From: Pisaster brevispinus
Lineage: Eukaryota > Echinodermata > Asteroidea > Forcipulatida > Asteriidae
NCBI GenBank assembly: GCA_023634235.1
Contig: JAMKCF010000008.1
Coordinates: 20,055,000-20,118,999 of the forward strand
Direction of reading: 5' to 3'
Length of the DNA stretch: 64,000 nt
Part shown: piece after piece, positions 1-11,196 of the stretch
Layout of the letters: every line of letters starts with the position of its first letter
Position numbering within the stretch: the first letter of the stretch is position 1
Notes under the pieces: model-generated
The model's input: only the letters and a program-made list of their open reading frames with translations
Told to the model about the DNA's origin: nothing
The model's database searches: none
Translations under genes and position numbers: made by a program

Positions 1-59
1 ACTCGGACGGCCACTTCAAGGTGAGGGCTACACTTACATGTAACTGATTTGGGCTGTCG

Positions 60-322
60 ACCCAGATCAACTGTCACCAGGGGCACGTTGCCACCTACTC
101 CCTTCACAGTCTGTAAGGATGTATGCAAGGGTATCATCCACTAGGAGCCTGGTTGGCAAAGCAGAGTGCACTACCTTCCCAACTTTTTACGAAGCAATTA
201 TGGTTAAGTGCCTTGCTCAAGGACACAAGTGTCATTACCGAGATTCGAACCCACATTCTGCTGCTGACAACACCAGAGCTTGGGTACAATGAACTAAACT
301 GCTCGGCCGCCCACGACACGCC
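60..322 (-). mobile_element. tRNA-derived SINE, minus strand (family 1)
   Basis: Read on the minus strand it begins with a tRNA-Leu-like head: an A-box region GGCCGAGCAG, then AAGCTCTGGTGT, then a B-box-like GTGGGTTCGAATC. A conserved body follows (ACTTGTGTCCTTGAGCAAGG, CACTTAACCAT). The same order is seen at 23695-24075, 34800-35215, 32215-32480 (minus) and 37700-37970 (minus), which shows a dispersed family. It has no acceptor stem, so it is a SINE and not a tRNA gene. Short frames across it are artefacts. Confidence 0.75.
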
Positions 323-910
323 ATGATAGCCTTCTACTTGGTCTTCCAGACTTGGATATTAATAAGTTCAGCAGCTAGGCTGGTGTCCTGATGTAAAAAA
401 CATGTTACTGGTATTTGATTTACATTTTGAGACTGTTACCAATTTGTTCAATTTTACCTTGAGTATGCAGTTTGTATGTAGTTTCCTACGAGCTGTTTAT
501 GTTATTGTTTTTAGGCGCTGTTTTGTTAAGTAAGGAAACAGAAGCACTTTTCACCCTGGAAATTCCATGGAGAATACAATGAAATGATATTATAGTAAGA
601 AGAAGGACACGTCAAGTCTTGACGCTCATGGCGTGGTACAAAACATAAAAAATTAAAGTAACAACATTCCAAAACAACGGTATCCAATAACAAAATACAA
701 AGTCAATATCGTACACTAGGCAAGCTACATGTACCAGCACATGGAGTTGTAGTTCAAATGTCACTACATGTATTCAGGAAGAGATGGGTTTTAAAGCAAC
801 TTTGAAATCGCTAAGGGTAGATAGGCTACGTATTCTGAAATTGGTTGACCGTTTCACACTTAATAATAATGACGTCTTGTACAGTGCCGGTATTCACAAA
901 AGTGCTCATG
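323..910. other. Non-coding, no recognised feature
   Basis: AT-rich sequence with no sustained reading frame or clear repeat structure. I see nothing I can name in it. Confidence 0.5.
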
Positions 911-1234
911 GCGCTTGCTCCACTAATAGACCCCTTGCATATGGCGTCCCAATGCCAAACAGCGCCCTCACTGAGGTCAAAGGAAGGCCTATCATTGACT
1001 GAAAGTTGTGCGGGGCTCATACATGCGCGCACGATTTCATTGATTGGCCTCAGCAATACTGGCCAATGCAAGGCGCTTGCTCCACTAAAAGACACCTTGC
1101 ATCTGGCGTCCCAAGCCCAAACAGCGCCCTCACTGAGGCCAAAGGAAGGCCTATCATTGGCTGAGTGTTGTGCGGAGCGCATACGCAAGCACGTTTTTTT
1201 GTTTTTGTTAGGCCTCATCGATGGCGGCCAATGC
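911..1234. repeat. Tandem duplication, 162-bp unit, two copies
   Basis: Two head-to-tail copies start with GCGCTTGCTCCACTAA at 911 and 1073. Each contains an ACAGCGCCCTCACTGAGG block followed by AAAGGAAGGCCTATCATTG. A reversed fragment with GAGGGCGCTGT occurs at about 5770. Frames that run across both copies on either strand are repeat artefacts. Probably a piece of an unclassified mobile element. Confidence 0.8.
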
Positions 1235-1309
1235 AAGGGGTCTATACAGTTCCTTTGCTAATGTCATCTAATGGTGCAAATGCAAGAAAAGGTGAAAAAG
1301 GGATGCTGC

Positions 1310-1660
1310 ATCAGGGCTTGAATTTGGAAGAAATATCCACAAGACTGCAGGGCTTGTAGCTCAAAATTTGTACTGGACCAGAACTTATTTAACAAGACCA
1401 GAATCAAAATGAGTTGAACAAGCACTAAGAAAAAAACCTCATTTGTCTTTTGTGTTGCACTTCTATACTGAAGAGAATTGAAATATATATTTATCATAAT
1501 CATAGTCATTATTTTTTCACAAAAAATATCACACAATGAGGTAGCCTATTATTATTCAATAGAAAAACACAAGACTGCCGGGCTTGTTCAGTTATGAGTT
1601 TACTGGCCCGAGGCTGAAACCACTGGCCCCGGGTCTGCGATCCAGTGTTAGTTTTTGAGC
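1310..1660 (-). repeat. Dispersed repeat, minus-strand copy (partner at 23080-23470)
   Basis: On the minus strand this matches 23080-23470 in order: a GGCCAGTAAACT segment, a GGTCTTGTGTTTTTC segment, then CTGGTCTTG and TTTGAGCTACAAGCCCTG. The AT-rich middle has diverged. No coding potential. Class unknown. Confidence 0.65.
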
Positions 1661-2888
1661 CCTGTGCATAAAAACAGCTTTAGATTGAACAGTAATCCAA
1701 AATCTTTATGGAAATTAGTTGAAATATTCATTAAAAAGATGTGTCTTCAAGGCTGTTTTGAACATGTCTGTTGTCTGAATGGCTCTGATGGAATGTGGGA
1801 GACCATTCCAGACCTTCCCCGCAGCTACCTGAACAGAATGGGACTTGACTTGCTACCCCTGGCAAGTTCCCGGGAACTAGCCACTCTTCCCAATAAACAC
1901 ATGTAGCTAACTTTGCCTAGGAGTAGGGTCAAGTTAGATGGCCAGGAGTTAGCATACTCAATGTATCCATGATTATTGCGGCAAGTGTGATTTGGATATG
2001 AGATGTGGTGGGTTACAGTTCCCAAGGAATTTCCCAGGGGTTTTATTTCCTGGGAATTGGTTCTGCAGTGTGAAAAGAGCTGTAAAACATGTAAAATGTA
2101 ACAGAGTGAGTCACCTTTTTCTTGACAAGTAGTTCGATGTTCTTTTGATTTATTGATCATAGGACTCCGATGCTAATCCAATAATCAAACATGATATATG
2201 TTTACTGATCACAAGGCCCCCCCCCCCCCCCCCCACAGAGCGTAGTGTAGTTGTCAGGATTATCTTGAGTTTATCCTGCCAGCAAGGTGTGCTTAAGTGC
2301 TTAAAGATGTTTTTTAATGATAACACAAATTTCTGTTGAAACAATGACATAGATATTCAGTTAATCTCTTCATCGCAAAAATAACTGTGCATTCCTTTAC
2401 ATCTCTGATTGGTTTTAAATGCTGTCGGGCAGCTGGTTTTTTTTTAATCAATTCTGAGTGGTCAATGACTCAGCAAGTAAACACCTGAAATGGAGACTAG
2501 TTTACGGCCGGAAACCACAATGTGCAATGTTCTATTATCTCTTCCTGGAAGAAAGGTGTTTCTGAGAGATAAGTCGCGACGCTTCAATTAGTGACATCTA
2601 GTCTACTTCAGTTCAGATGAGCTTTACCTGAAACGTCTGAATATTATGGATTGCTCTTCTCTTTTTGTTCAAAGTGCTAACAGATCTGTTTCATTTTGTC
2701 AGGGGACTTGTTATTACGCACTTATTCAACAGAAATTGGACACTGTGACTGGAACCTGTCATTTTTTAACTGAGCTATCCTATGGGATGTTAGTTGGCCT
2801 GCCCCAGTGCTACTTACGTGTATGTGAAACTGGAAAAACAACAATTAGACTACCAAATAAGGAAGAAGTTTAGCTTCATTTTGTGAGA
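1661..2888. other. Non-coding; contains a 17-bp poly-C run
   Basis: No supported gene. There is a C homopolymer at about 2218-2234. Short frames at 1655-1906 and 2646-2873 lack any recognisable domain or codon signature. Confidence 0.45.
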
Positions 2889-3030
2889 AGTGACGGCGCT
2901 GTCTTTGGGGTCTGAAACATTGCTAGAAGTTCATCAGGATTACCAAGCTACTTAATGTGCTGAATATTTTCCCGCTCCAGTGCTACTTTTTTGTGAGGTG
3001 GAGAGAGCAAAAACTTGGATTTGAAAAAAG
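2889..3030 (+). pseudogene. Possible decayed tandem copy of the 5' end of the 3053 gene
   Basis: The segment TGACGGCGCTGTCT...AGAAGTTC at about 2891 resembles the start of the ORF at 3053 (TGACAGCCGCTGTCT...AGAAGTTC). A later GAGGTGGAGAG block also parallels GGGTGGAGAGG at about 3122. Spacing is about 160 bp with indels. It has no open frame. By eye this looks like a degenerate duplication of the first ~45 codons, but identity is modest and chance similarity is possible. Confidence 0.35.
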
Positions 3031-3052
3031 AGGTAGAATTCCTGGGTGAGCG

Positions 3053-3931
3053 ATGACAGCCGCTGTCTCTCAGGATCTAAGACACCGGCAGAAGTTCCCT
3101 AGCATCGCCAATGTCACCTGGAGGGTGGAGAGGCAGAACAGACAGGAGGAGAACCGCTTGCAGAAAGAACTTAGTGCGATCGAGAAGTCCAAAGTTCTAT
3201 CACTGAGACGGATTGAGTCAAAGATGAAGCATTATCAGTTGTGGGCGTACCATCTGAACGTCCAGGCCTCGGACGGTGATGGGATCGAAGGGTCCAAGGA
3301 GCACTTCCTTCAAGACGCTAATGCCATAACTCGATATTGTGCATGTAGACGGTGTTTAAAACAATGGCAGCCAAGCAAGCAGTGGACCATGCGGAGTGAC
3401 GAAGAGGATGCTTCACCGTCTACGCGTAGCACTGCAAAGGATGCTTTTGTGTCCGTAAATACAAAGCGGCAGAAGATTTTCTCAAACGGGCAGTCAGCCT
3501 CATCAACTGAATCACTGCCGAGGTTATCTGCTGACTTATCACCAGTGGAAGCTGATGCTACCCATTTGCCACTCAGGGACCCAAATCAGAATAACAAGTT
3601 ACCTCGATTGCAGCATGAAACTGATGTACAATTACAGGTCAAAGATACGCAATACAAGAACAACAAAGCAGTCGCCGTTGTATTGCCAAAGTTTCGAGGT
3701 AAAGAGTTGTTGATGTCCAGTAGAGCTGTCCGTACAGCAAGCCATAAGGGTTCCAGACACGTATCTAATACATCGTTCCGTACAATACAGATGGCTAAGG
3801 ATATACAATCTGCCAGGAAGTTAATACGACCCCAAACCATGCCTGCAATCAGTGGGACACTTCAAATCTCAAACCAGCTGAGTTTAGCTAAAATTGGAGA
3901 CAGTTATTCAGGTTTTAGTTCTCATGTTTAA
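3053..3931 (+). CDS. Uncharacterised basic protein, single exon, 292 aa
   Basis: One uninterrupted frame from ATG to TAA. An in-frame TGA at 3047-3049, two codons upstream, fixes the start if the gene is unspliced. I do not recognise the family. Residues ~20-60 are strongly charged and predicted helical or coiled coil (WRVERQNRQEENRLQKELSA), followed by a short segment with three clustered cysteines (YCACRRCLKQW, residues ~94-104). The remainder is Ser/Lys/Gln-rich and probably disordered, ending in a basic stretch with RPQTMPA. There is no signal peptide or membrane segment. Codon use looks coding and the frame is the longest in the first 9 kb. An AATAAA at 4260 could serve as polyadenylation signal, though it lies in a dispersed repeat. 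A related layout (basic N-terminal helix, Ser-rich tail, no introns) is seen in the gene at 9150. It could also be the terminal exon of a spliced gene. Confidence 0.65.
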   Translation: MTAAVSQDLRHRQKFPSIANVTWRVERQNRQEENRLQKELSAIEKSKVLSLRRIESKMKHYQLWAYHLNVQASDGDGIEGSKEHFLQDANAITRYCACRRCLKQWQPSKQWTMRSDEEDASPSTRSTAKDAFVSVNTKRQKIFSNGQSASSTESLPRLSADLSPVEADATHLPLRDPNQNNKLPRLQHETDVQLQVKDTQYKNNKAVAVVLPKFRGKELLMSSRAVRTASHKGSRHVSNTSFRTIQMAKDIQSARKLIRPQTMPAISGTLQISNQLSLAKIGDSYSGFSSHV

Positions 3932-5229
3932 AGACTGAAAGAGATTTTTTTTTGTTTACATTGCATCATTGCTGGCCTTTAGATTGTGTTGATGTCTTCT
4001 TGCATGAAGGCCTGATACTTCATAAGGGCAACAGAGACAATTGCCTCTGTTGCTCCTGGTCATTGTTTTGGTGCCCCTTGAAATGTCCTAGTAGAAAGTT
4101 ACAATTCCCGAATAGAGGTGCCATTTACCAAGGAGAAAATGCCTTAGTGCCCTGGCCCGTTCAAAAATGAAGCATCAGTTCAGGGTTTTCCTTAAACTTT
4201 TTTAGTGACTGACCAGCGAGACAAGTTGGCTTGTCATTTCACTAGTCCTTCAGCTTTGAAATAAAAGAAGTATGGATACTTTTCAACCATGAACTAGTCA
4301 GCCGGACCACTTAGAGAGAGTTTTGACTGGTCCTCTGGTGTTTTTCTGGCCAGTCTGCCAGTTGATCACTGTTAGGGTCAAGAACATTGTTGTGTGCATA
4401 AATGTTGGTTTAATTAATTATAAATGTTGTTTCATGAAATATGTTTTTCTTAAAAGAAACTGTGTAATTTTTGTCTGAACAGTTGAAAGCCTACTTGTTA
4501 TAAAGATGGTAATGGTAGTGAGCATCCTGTGAAATTATTTTGTCTGGAGTGACGTCGTTAATTAGAAATGTCAAAAAATTGCTTGCATGTGACTTTGGGA
4601 AACACTTATCATGGAAGAGTACATGTAGGTGGTTAACCCCAGTGTTTCTGGCTCACATAGCAAGTGCCCTTGTTTACAGGTTTCCTTAGGCTTGTGAGCT
4701 ACATGTATAGTGATTAATCTCACTTATGAGGCATCCTTGGTTGCACTACCAAAAATACATACTGATAATAGTAATAATAATAGTAATAAAGCGTAACTGA
4801 GCGTAATTGAAACTGAAAAAAGTGATCAGCAAATCCAACTCTAAATAGCACTTACTTTTAACATCATGCAACTCATCTTTTGACAACTTATTGATTGACA
4901 AATCTTCAGCCTTACTAGCCATACTTATTTTCTACACTAGCAGGCTCAGTATAACAATGCTTGCAACCTTGTTAAACGACAAAATGTACATGGCTTGTTT
5001 TTGTTTGATTTCCGGGAAAGGCTTCATGGATAGTTTGGAGATTTTTTTAATCAGAACACGATAGAAGCTTGTGATTTTCACTGTTTTGCTGGTATACCCT
5101 GCTCCCCATGTAAGTAAAGCACTATTAGTTGAACACTCTGACAGAATTTAACCTAGTGTATGGCTTTGATGGGTGGGAATTTGGCTAATTACTGTACTTT
5201 ATTCATTTGCCGTTTTATACCTCAAAAGG
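3932..5229. repeat. Non-coding with dispersed-repeat blocks
   Basis: About 4030-4170 resembles 12770-12930 (GTGCCCCTT...CCAAGGAGAAA type). About 4190-4380 resembles 13330-13540 and 13730-13850 (TAGTGACTG-CCAGC, GATACTTTTCAACCATGAACTAG, GACTGGTCCTC). These are diverged copies of one family with no coding potential. The rest (4400-5229) holds nothing I can name. Confidence 0.5.
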
Positions 5230-5480
5230 TAATTTAATTATTATTCACGGTTTATTAAAATACATTGTTCCATGGCAGCTGAGGGCTGATGACCAAACAA
5301 AATTAACAGTGGTTTCGTTGAGAGTAAATGCAATTTGATGAACACAAAAAGGCATTAAAACAAATAAAAAAGAAGAAAAATTGCAATATTGTTGTTCTTT
5401 TATTCCCTTTTTGAAGAAATCCTCGGTGAGGTAGCAGTAGAACAAAGAAATCCTTGTGGGGTAGTATGGTGGGTGTGTGT
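5230..5480 (-). mobile_element. Retroelement 3' tail fragment, minus strand
   Basis: On the minus strand this ends in TTAATAAACCGTGAATAATAAT, closely matching the plus-strand tail at about 27370 (TTTAATAAACCATGAATAATA). Such AATA-rich tails behind a conserved AATAAA typify non-LTR or SINE 3' ends. No reverse-transcriptase coding remains. Confidence 0.45.
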
Positions 5481-5573
5481 GTAAACACATGCAATCTATG
5501 ACCTCGTACTGTCCCTCTTTTGTTTGTTTGCTAACTTTTTGGCAACAGCTCCCATTGATTTTGTAAGTACTTT

Positions 5574-5641
5574 CCAACTGGGGACCTTCACCCAACTGGG
5601 GACCTTCACCCAACTGGGGACCTTCACCCAACTGGGGACCC
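5574..5641. repeat. Minisatellite, 18-bp unit, about 4 copies
   Basis: Perfect or near-perfect tandem units of AACTGGGGACCTTCACCC. Because 18 is divisible by three, both strands give repetitive frames, which explains spurious short ORFs here. Confidence 0.9.
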
Positions 5642-5815
5642 AATTGTCCTCTTTTGCCATTGGTCCCCGGTTTGAATTTGCTTGGGCCCCCATCGCTGAG
5701 GTCAAACAATGGAATCTAGCCTGTGTGCTCGTGCATCGCACAACTCTCAGCCAGTGGTATTCATTGACCCCCAGTGAGGGCGCTGTTTGAGCTTGTGGCG
5801 TCATTGTAGGCAAGG

Positions 5816-8800
5816 GGTCCGTACATGTGCAGGCAAACTCAGTAGGAATTTTTTTAGAAAGAAAAGAAATGAGGGAAAAGCAAACAGATTAAAAAAAATA
5901 AAAAATAATTTTATGGGGCACATAATGTAGAAAACAGGACTCTGAGAATGTGGTAAATGTATATAGAAGTTTGATGAACAAAATAGACAAGACCATCATT
6001 TATTTAAGAAAGACTGATGAGAAGTGGCAAGAACTATTCTTAAATCTTGAGGTTCTGTGTTTGGTGAATGTGCTCAAGCAAACATTTATAATTTTACCGT
6101 CTTGTTAAGCATCCAAGTTCTTACAGTAGTCTGGTCCAGCTGGTCTGGTCCCGGGCAATGCGACATGCTCTCTCCTGGGCACACTATATTAAGTTGCATT
6201 GCTCTCTTGTGATTCAGCTCAAATAATTCAATGTATTTATTCCTCATGTGAAAACACATGAAGCTTGTTTTACCACAAACAGCAGTAAAAATGAAATAAG
6301 CTTTAAATAGATATACATTGCAAGTATAGGCCTATACAATTGATTTCACAAAAAGTTAAAAGAGCGAACCTAAAAAAGTCACAAAAATAGTAAAATCTTA
6401 TATGTTGTGCTGTGGTTGCACACATTATTAGTAATCACATAAGTACATGTACGAGCGGAATACAGACAAATATAGCGTTTCTGCATCCCATATCCAATGA
6501 GGTTGAAGGCGGAGTTACATTAGATAGTATTCACTCGTGCGCGAGTGATAACAAATTTATCTTCGTGCAAAGTTGATGCACAGCTTAACGCAATTCGTAG
6601 TGTCAGAACATTTTGTGCATTGCTTTTAAAAATAGCACAATAGGAGGAGTTAGAACAGTGCATATTGCAGAGTCTGATACATGTAGTGGCCATGCAATAT
6701 AGGTGCACACCTCTTATTGCTATGGAGCCAGGATCGACCAATAAGGATTGAGGATTCAAGTTTGCTTGAAGATAAAAGTTGTCTGATAAAACTTCAGTTA
6801 AAACTGTGGATGGCACTGGGTAGGAAAAAGTTATGACCAAAAAAGTTCTGCATACTCCACATGCGGTATGTAATCTAAAATGAAGTAAACCCATATGTAT
6901 CTGGAATTCCAGATTATAGGTTTTGACTGCATTAAAAGAAAAAAAGAGGAATTACAACAAACCCCAGGTATTTAAAGGTTGCTAGATTGTAACTGTTTAC
7001 AGCTAATACTGAGTTACATTCATTATCAGCGCATTCTGTAAGCTTAGTGTACAAATTATTCATCATCTACAGTGAAAAGTTTTGGGCTAGTCCATTAGTA
7101 CTACTGGGGAGGTACTCAAATTTGATAATTCAACAATTTTCAGTTATTGTTTTTTTTTAATACAATGCTTTGAAACTTTACACTTGAATTCATTTTAAAC
7201 TCAGAAAAAGGTGGGTTTATGGGTTGGGTTTTTTGGTATAAAATGCCTGCACCCCCCCCCCCCCCCCCCGCATACCATGGAATGTTCTGTGTGCAGATGA
7301 GCCTTAAGCATGTTAAGTAGCCAATACAGAGAGCTTATCTAAATAGGTAATCTCACTGTTTGCAAATCTTCACTAAAGCTGATTAAGAGCCACTGCTCAC
7401 TCTCCACTTTATCAAGCTGCCGAGATAAAGGGATTACAGAAAATCTCCCAATAACCAATCTGTGTATTATTGACACTTAAACTGGAGAGATTGTGTTCAG
7501 CCTTTGAGTCTACCTCCATGCTTCGATCAAACTTCAGAATTTGTAACAATACAGCCATTCCCAAATCAAAGGTTTAACATTTCTGTAGTGCAAGAACTTT
7601 GTGCAGATGAGGCCAGAGTCTGTAACTCAACAATATCTTTTTCATGTTTGTCATGTCCCCAGTATAAAGTAGCAACCATGAGTGTAGTTTTACATTGTTT
7701 AATACACGGGGCCAGACTATAATTCCCTCCAAGCCTCCGTTTGGTTACACAAAAAAACTGAGAAGGTTGCAGCATTACCAATGATCATGGTAATCCTTAG
7801 AGTAGTGACTGACAAATTGAGACCCTTCTGATGATGGAGTTTCACCTGTAAAGCTGACCAGTAGACTGAGGTCAGAGACCAGCCTACATGTGTGTATCAT
7901 CTCCATCGGTAAATAAATGATGAAGATCTGCAGTTGAGCAATTTGGCAGTCAGGACAACATGAATATTATACCAGCAGTGACCTTATTTACTGATTGAGA
8001 AAACAACCCTGAGAAACTTTCACCTGAACAAAAAAAACAACAACACCCCAGCAGATCATGTAATACTTGGCTGCATGTTTGTGTTCCCTATGGAGCAGAC
8101 CTTGTGTGCTGAAGGTGTACTATTTCCATAGCGACTTCACTCAGTCACTGCAGTCTAGGTTACCAGTTCAACCCCCACTGAAGAATGTGGCGCTAAGGTA
8201 GTGGCTTGTGATCAAACACTGTGTTTGTGTTGTTAGCATAGTAATGTCACACTCCTGGAGTTGAATGGCAAGGGGGGCACAGCTTGCCATGTGTACAACC
8301 CGAGGTCAGAGGTCAAACACTGCACCCAGAAGTCTTGACAATTTGATTATTGAGTTACAGTTTCAGCTTTGACACCGTGCCGAAAGTCTCTGTTCGCTAC
8401 AACAGCACTGACTAATTTGACAATGTGTGATCTGCCTCATTACAAATATTGACTGAAGGTAACATCCTGTTTTGTTTACACTACAAGTGAATTCCTACGC
8501 TTCCTGCAGTTTGTTGGCTGATTGATTGGAAAATAATTGACAAGTGGAATCGGTTGCCAAGCATTTTGTGGTGGCAGTGCCTCTCAAAAGATTCCCACTC
8601 GTCCTGACCCATCCATGATCTCGGAGAGATCGCAGAATTAACCAAATTGGATTTGTACTTTGCTGTTGCCGTCATGACATTGTTTGAATTTCTCCCAGGA
8701 ATTAGTTTCCACCCAGCTCTCGGGAAATTATCGAAGGAGTCCAATCAGCTGTGAGCTGGCCGGATTGGATTTGCTAAGGAGTGTGTTTACTCTACGGCAG

Positions 8801-9149
8801 TGACAACCTTTGATTGCCAGTGCAACTGGGCAATCTATACTCACACATTGGCGAGCTTGAACAGGAGGAGAGATAGAGTGGCAATAGTTACAATGTATTT
8901 GGCACAAAACCTCAAGTGCCTTCATTAATTATTACTGATGGACTGGCTTTGTTCACACTGCGTGATCCTGTAAGCTTATTTATTAACATCGGGATCATTG
9001 ACAGCGTTGTCAAACGAGATTTGCATGCAGTGATCTGTTTGTGGGAAGTATTTCGAGATTGGGTTAAGGATGAAGCATCTAACTGTTTTTTTTTTCCACG
9101 GTTGTGAGATTTGTTTTTTATAATTGGGGATGAAGTCTTAGAGGTTGGA
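5816..9149. other. Non-coding spacer between the two intronless genes
   Basis: AT-rich with no gene I can support. It contains a poly-C run at about 7251-7270 and several short frames (for example 6520-6894 minus, 7504-7722 plus) without recognisable domains. The promoter of the 9150 gene presumably lies at its 3' end, but I see no TATA box or initiator I would defend. Confidence 0.5.
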
Positions 9150-10259
9150 ATGAAGACGTCTAAGTCTTCTCAGACAATGCCCCTGGCACTGGGGCATAAC
9201 ACTCCCAAGGAGCGCGAAGCCAAACGGGTCAACAACAAAGAGGCCAACCGTCTACGCATTCAGGAACGCTTCTACACCCAGGCGCATCAGCACTCTGAAT
9301 GCCTTGTCAATAAAAAAATGCGTGGACTGAAAGACAGTCTTGACCTGCTGCAGTCCAGCACCGGTTCCCTGTCGGCATTCACGTCTTACCAGGACACACG
9401 GATGCCGTTGTTCATGTACGGACAGCGCCTAGAGAGCCGCAAGTACAGCAAGCGGATGTCCCTGCTGCGGTTCTTCCATCAGCAGAAGAGGCAACCCGAT
9501 AGAGACTGCACGATGGAATACCAGCGTCACGGACAGGCAGTGGACAACAGATCGGCCGATGAGATATTTGATTCTATCCTGAGGAAAGTGGAACGGGATA
9601 TCGATGAGATTTCTGAACGTAGAACGGTCGGTTGGAATGATCCATTAGAGAGATCAGAACCTGAGAAACCATCCCGCCCAAAACCTGCATCCGCTGTGAC
9701 TGTTTCCCAGCAAAGATACACAAACCCCTCAAAGAAAACTGCTGCAATCTCCAGACCCAAGACGGCCCCAAGTGCCACCAGCAGAGCCACGGCATCAGCA
9801 TCTTACGATGAACTAAGGAGAAAAGTAGATGCAATGTTACAGGAGACCATCGGACCTGAAAAGGGGTCCAACCCTCCAAAGAGAAATTTCAGTGCGGGGT
9901 CGCGATGGACAATGATGACAGAGGCGGAGCTACAGCGACGCTCCGCCTCCTCCAGAGCATCAACCTGGTCTGCAAAGTCCCGCCTCTCATCTAGTCCCCG
10001 ATCACAACTCAGCGCTCAAAACCTCCACTCACATCAGTCTGCAGCCGGCAGATTCGCCAAAATGGAGGATTCCCTTCTCCCCATTGAAGCATTCATCCAC
10101 AGTGATGTCGCTGATCCTCTGTTGCCATATCAATCTGCGCAGAAGAACAAATGGACGCAGGGTAGACCCAGTATATTTGCACCAACATTTTCGAGCAGAC
10201 AGCACAGTCTCAGTTCAGTCATGATCAGCTCGAGCAAAAGAAACAAACTATCAAATTAA
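9150..10259 (+). CDS. Uncharacterised Ser/Arg-rich protein, single exon, 369 aa
   Basis: Open frame with ATG at 9150 (G at -3) and TAA at 10257-10259. An in-frame TGA at 9105-9107 lies upstream, and the intervening TTG at 9111 is not a plausible eukaryotic start. I do not recognise the family. The N-terminal ~70 residues are basic and helical (KEREAKRVNNKEANRLRIQE). Residues ~136-163 form an acidic amphipathic helix (DEIFDSILRKVERDIDEISE), and a second similar helix lies at ~219-235 (YDELRRKVDAMLQETIG). Between and after these, residues are Ser/Pro/Arg/Lys-rich and low complexity (SRPKTAPSATSR, SRASTWSAKSRLSSSPRS), suggesting a disordered, phosphorylatable scaffold. There is no signal peptide or transmembrane segment. 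It shares general layout with the 3053 gene, including RPKTAPS here versus RPQTMPA there, so distant paralogy is possible but not shown. GC is higher than its flanks, as expected for real coding sequence. Confidence 0.7.
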   Translation: MKTSKSSQTMPLALGHNTPKEREAKRVNNKEANRLRIQERFYTQAHQHSECLVNKKMRGLKDSLDLLQSSTGSLSAFTSYQDTRMPLFMYGQRLESRKYSKRMSLLRFFHQQKRQPDRDCTMEYQRHGQAVDNRSADEIFDSILRKVERDIDEISERRTVGWNDPLERSEPEKPSRPKPASAVTVSQQRYTNPSKKTAAISRPKTAPSATSRATASASYDELRRKVDAMLQETIGPEKGSNPPKRNFSAGSRWTMMTEAELQRRSASSRASTWSAKSRLSSSPRSQLSAQNLHSHQSAAGRFAKMEDSLLPIEAFIHSDVADPLLPYQSAQKNKWTQGRPSIFAPTFSSRQHSLSSVMISSSKRNKLSN

Positions 10260-10732
10260 GAACAATTTTAAAAATCTAAATATGATTTTAATATTCCCAG
10301 TACTTGACATTTTGATCTAAGGGTCAAGTTCACTTTTTCATGTGAATTAGAATCACTATTTAAGAGGCAATTAGTTGACGGCAGGGCAGTCTTGGGCATT
10401 GAAAAACCATTTGTATAATTTGTTCAAAGGAAAGCTATTTACAATGCAGATTTTACATATTTCTGGAATGTAGATGTTTTACATTTCCTATTTTTATTTC
10501 CCTCGAAACTCAAGTCATTCTTTACAGATTTTATAATGAGCGCCCATAGCTGTTGTTGCACTCATTATTTGAACATTATGTACATGTGCCGCATAACATC
10601 TGCTATCATGCCCTTGCGAAAAAATTAGAAAAGAAAGTCTTAGTGAATGCTACTTGTTCCCTTTTTTTTATTGGTAAAATTTTGTTCCAACTAAATTGAC
10701 AATTACTCACAGCACGATACCTGTAGGAACTG

Positions 10733-11196
10733 AAAGGTAAGGTCACAGATTAGTAAATACTTCAACAATTACATCCATAAAAAATTACTTGGTGAGAAGC
10801 ACTGCAGCTGTTGATAGAATAAACTATTTTGAGATAGGATTCCCTTCAAAGTTCAAAGTAAAATGGTTTGTACATATTTTTCACCCAAAAAACATTTGAA
10901 TCTGCTAAAAAAAACGATTCATGGATGAATCATTTCTCAGATTTCTGAGGGTTGGTGTCCATTCCTGAATGCTGCGGCCAGAGAGGCCGTTGGTACCCGC
11001 TGTCACCTCGCTAAACATGGGTGTATTTGACGTACTTGTGAAAATACAGAGACAGTTTTGTGCTGTTTTCTCAGCAAGTAGACACTGTATTCAGTTGAAA
11101 CTTTCACATGTGACTTTTATTGTATCTGTCTTTATAATTTTGCCTAGATGAATAAGCATTACGTTGACAAAAACCAATCTATGACCCTAACCTACA
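10733..11196 (+). mobile_element. MITE-like dispersed element (family A), full copy
   Basis: The ends are imperfect inverted repeats: AAGGTAAGGTCACAGATTA at the left and, on the other strand, TAGGTTAGGGTCATAGATTG at the right. Internal landmarks are GGTTGGTGTCCATTC, GTACCCGCTGTCACCTCGC and CAGTTGAAACTTTCACATG. Related copies lie at 31001-31407 (minus), 36612-37045 (minus), 40030-40210 (partial) and 58935-59160. Non-coding. Confidence 0.75.

Noticed and set aside
826..1261. Overlapping 136- and 138-codon frames on opposite strands
   Set aside because: Both run across a 162-bp tandem duplication (divisible by three), so the frames are repetitive and non-coding.
5245..5813. Minus-strand frames of 154 and 105 codons
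   Set aside because: They combine a retroelement tail with an 18-bp minisatellite; no domain is visible.
9111..9149. TTG at 9111 as start of the 9150 gene
   Set aside because: A non-AUG start is implausible when an ATG in good context lies 13 codons downstream.
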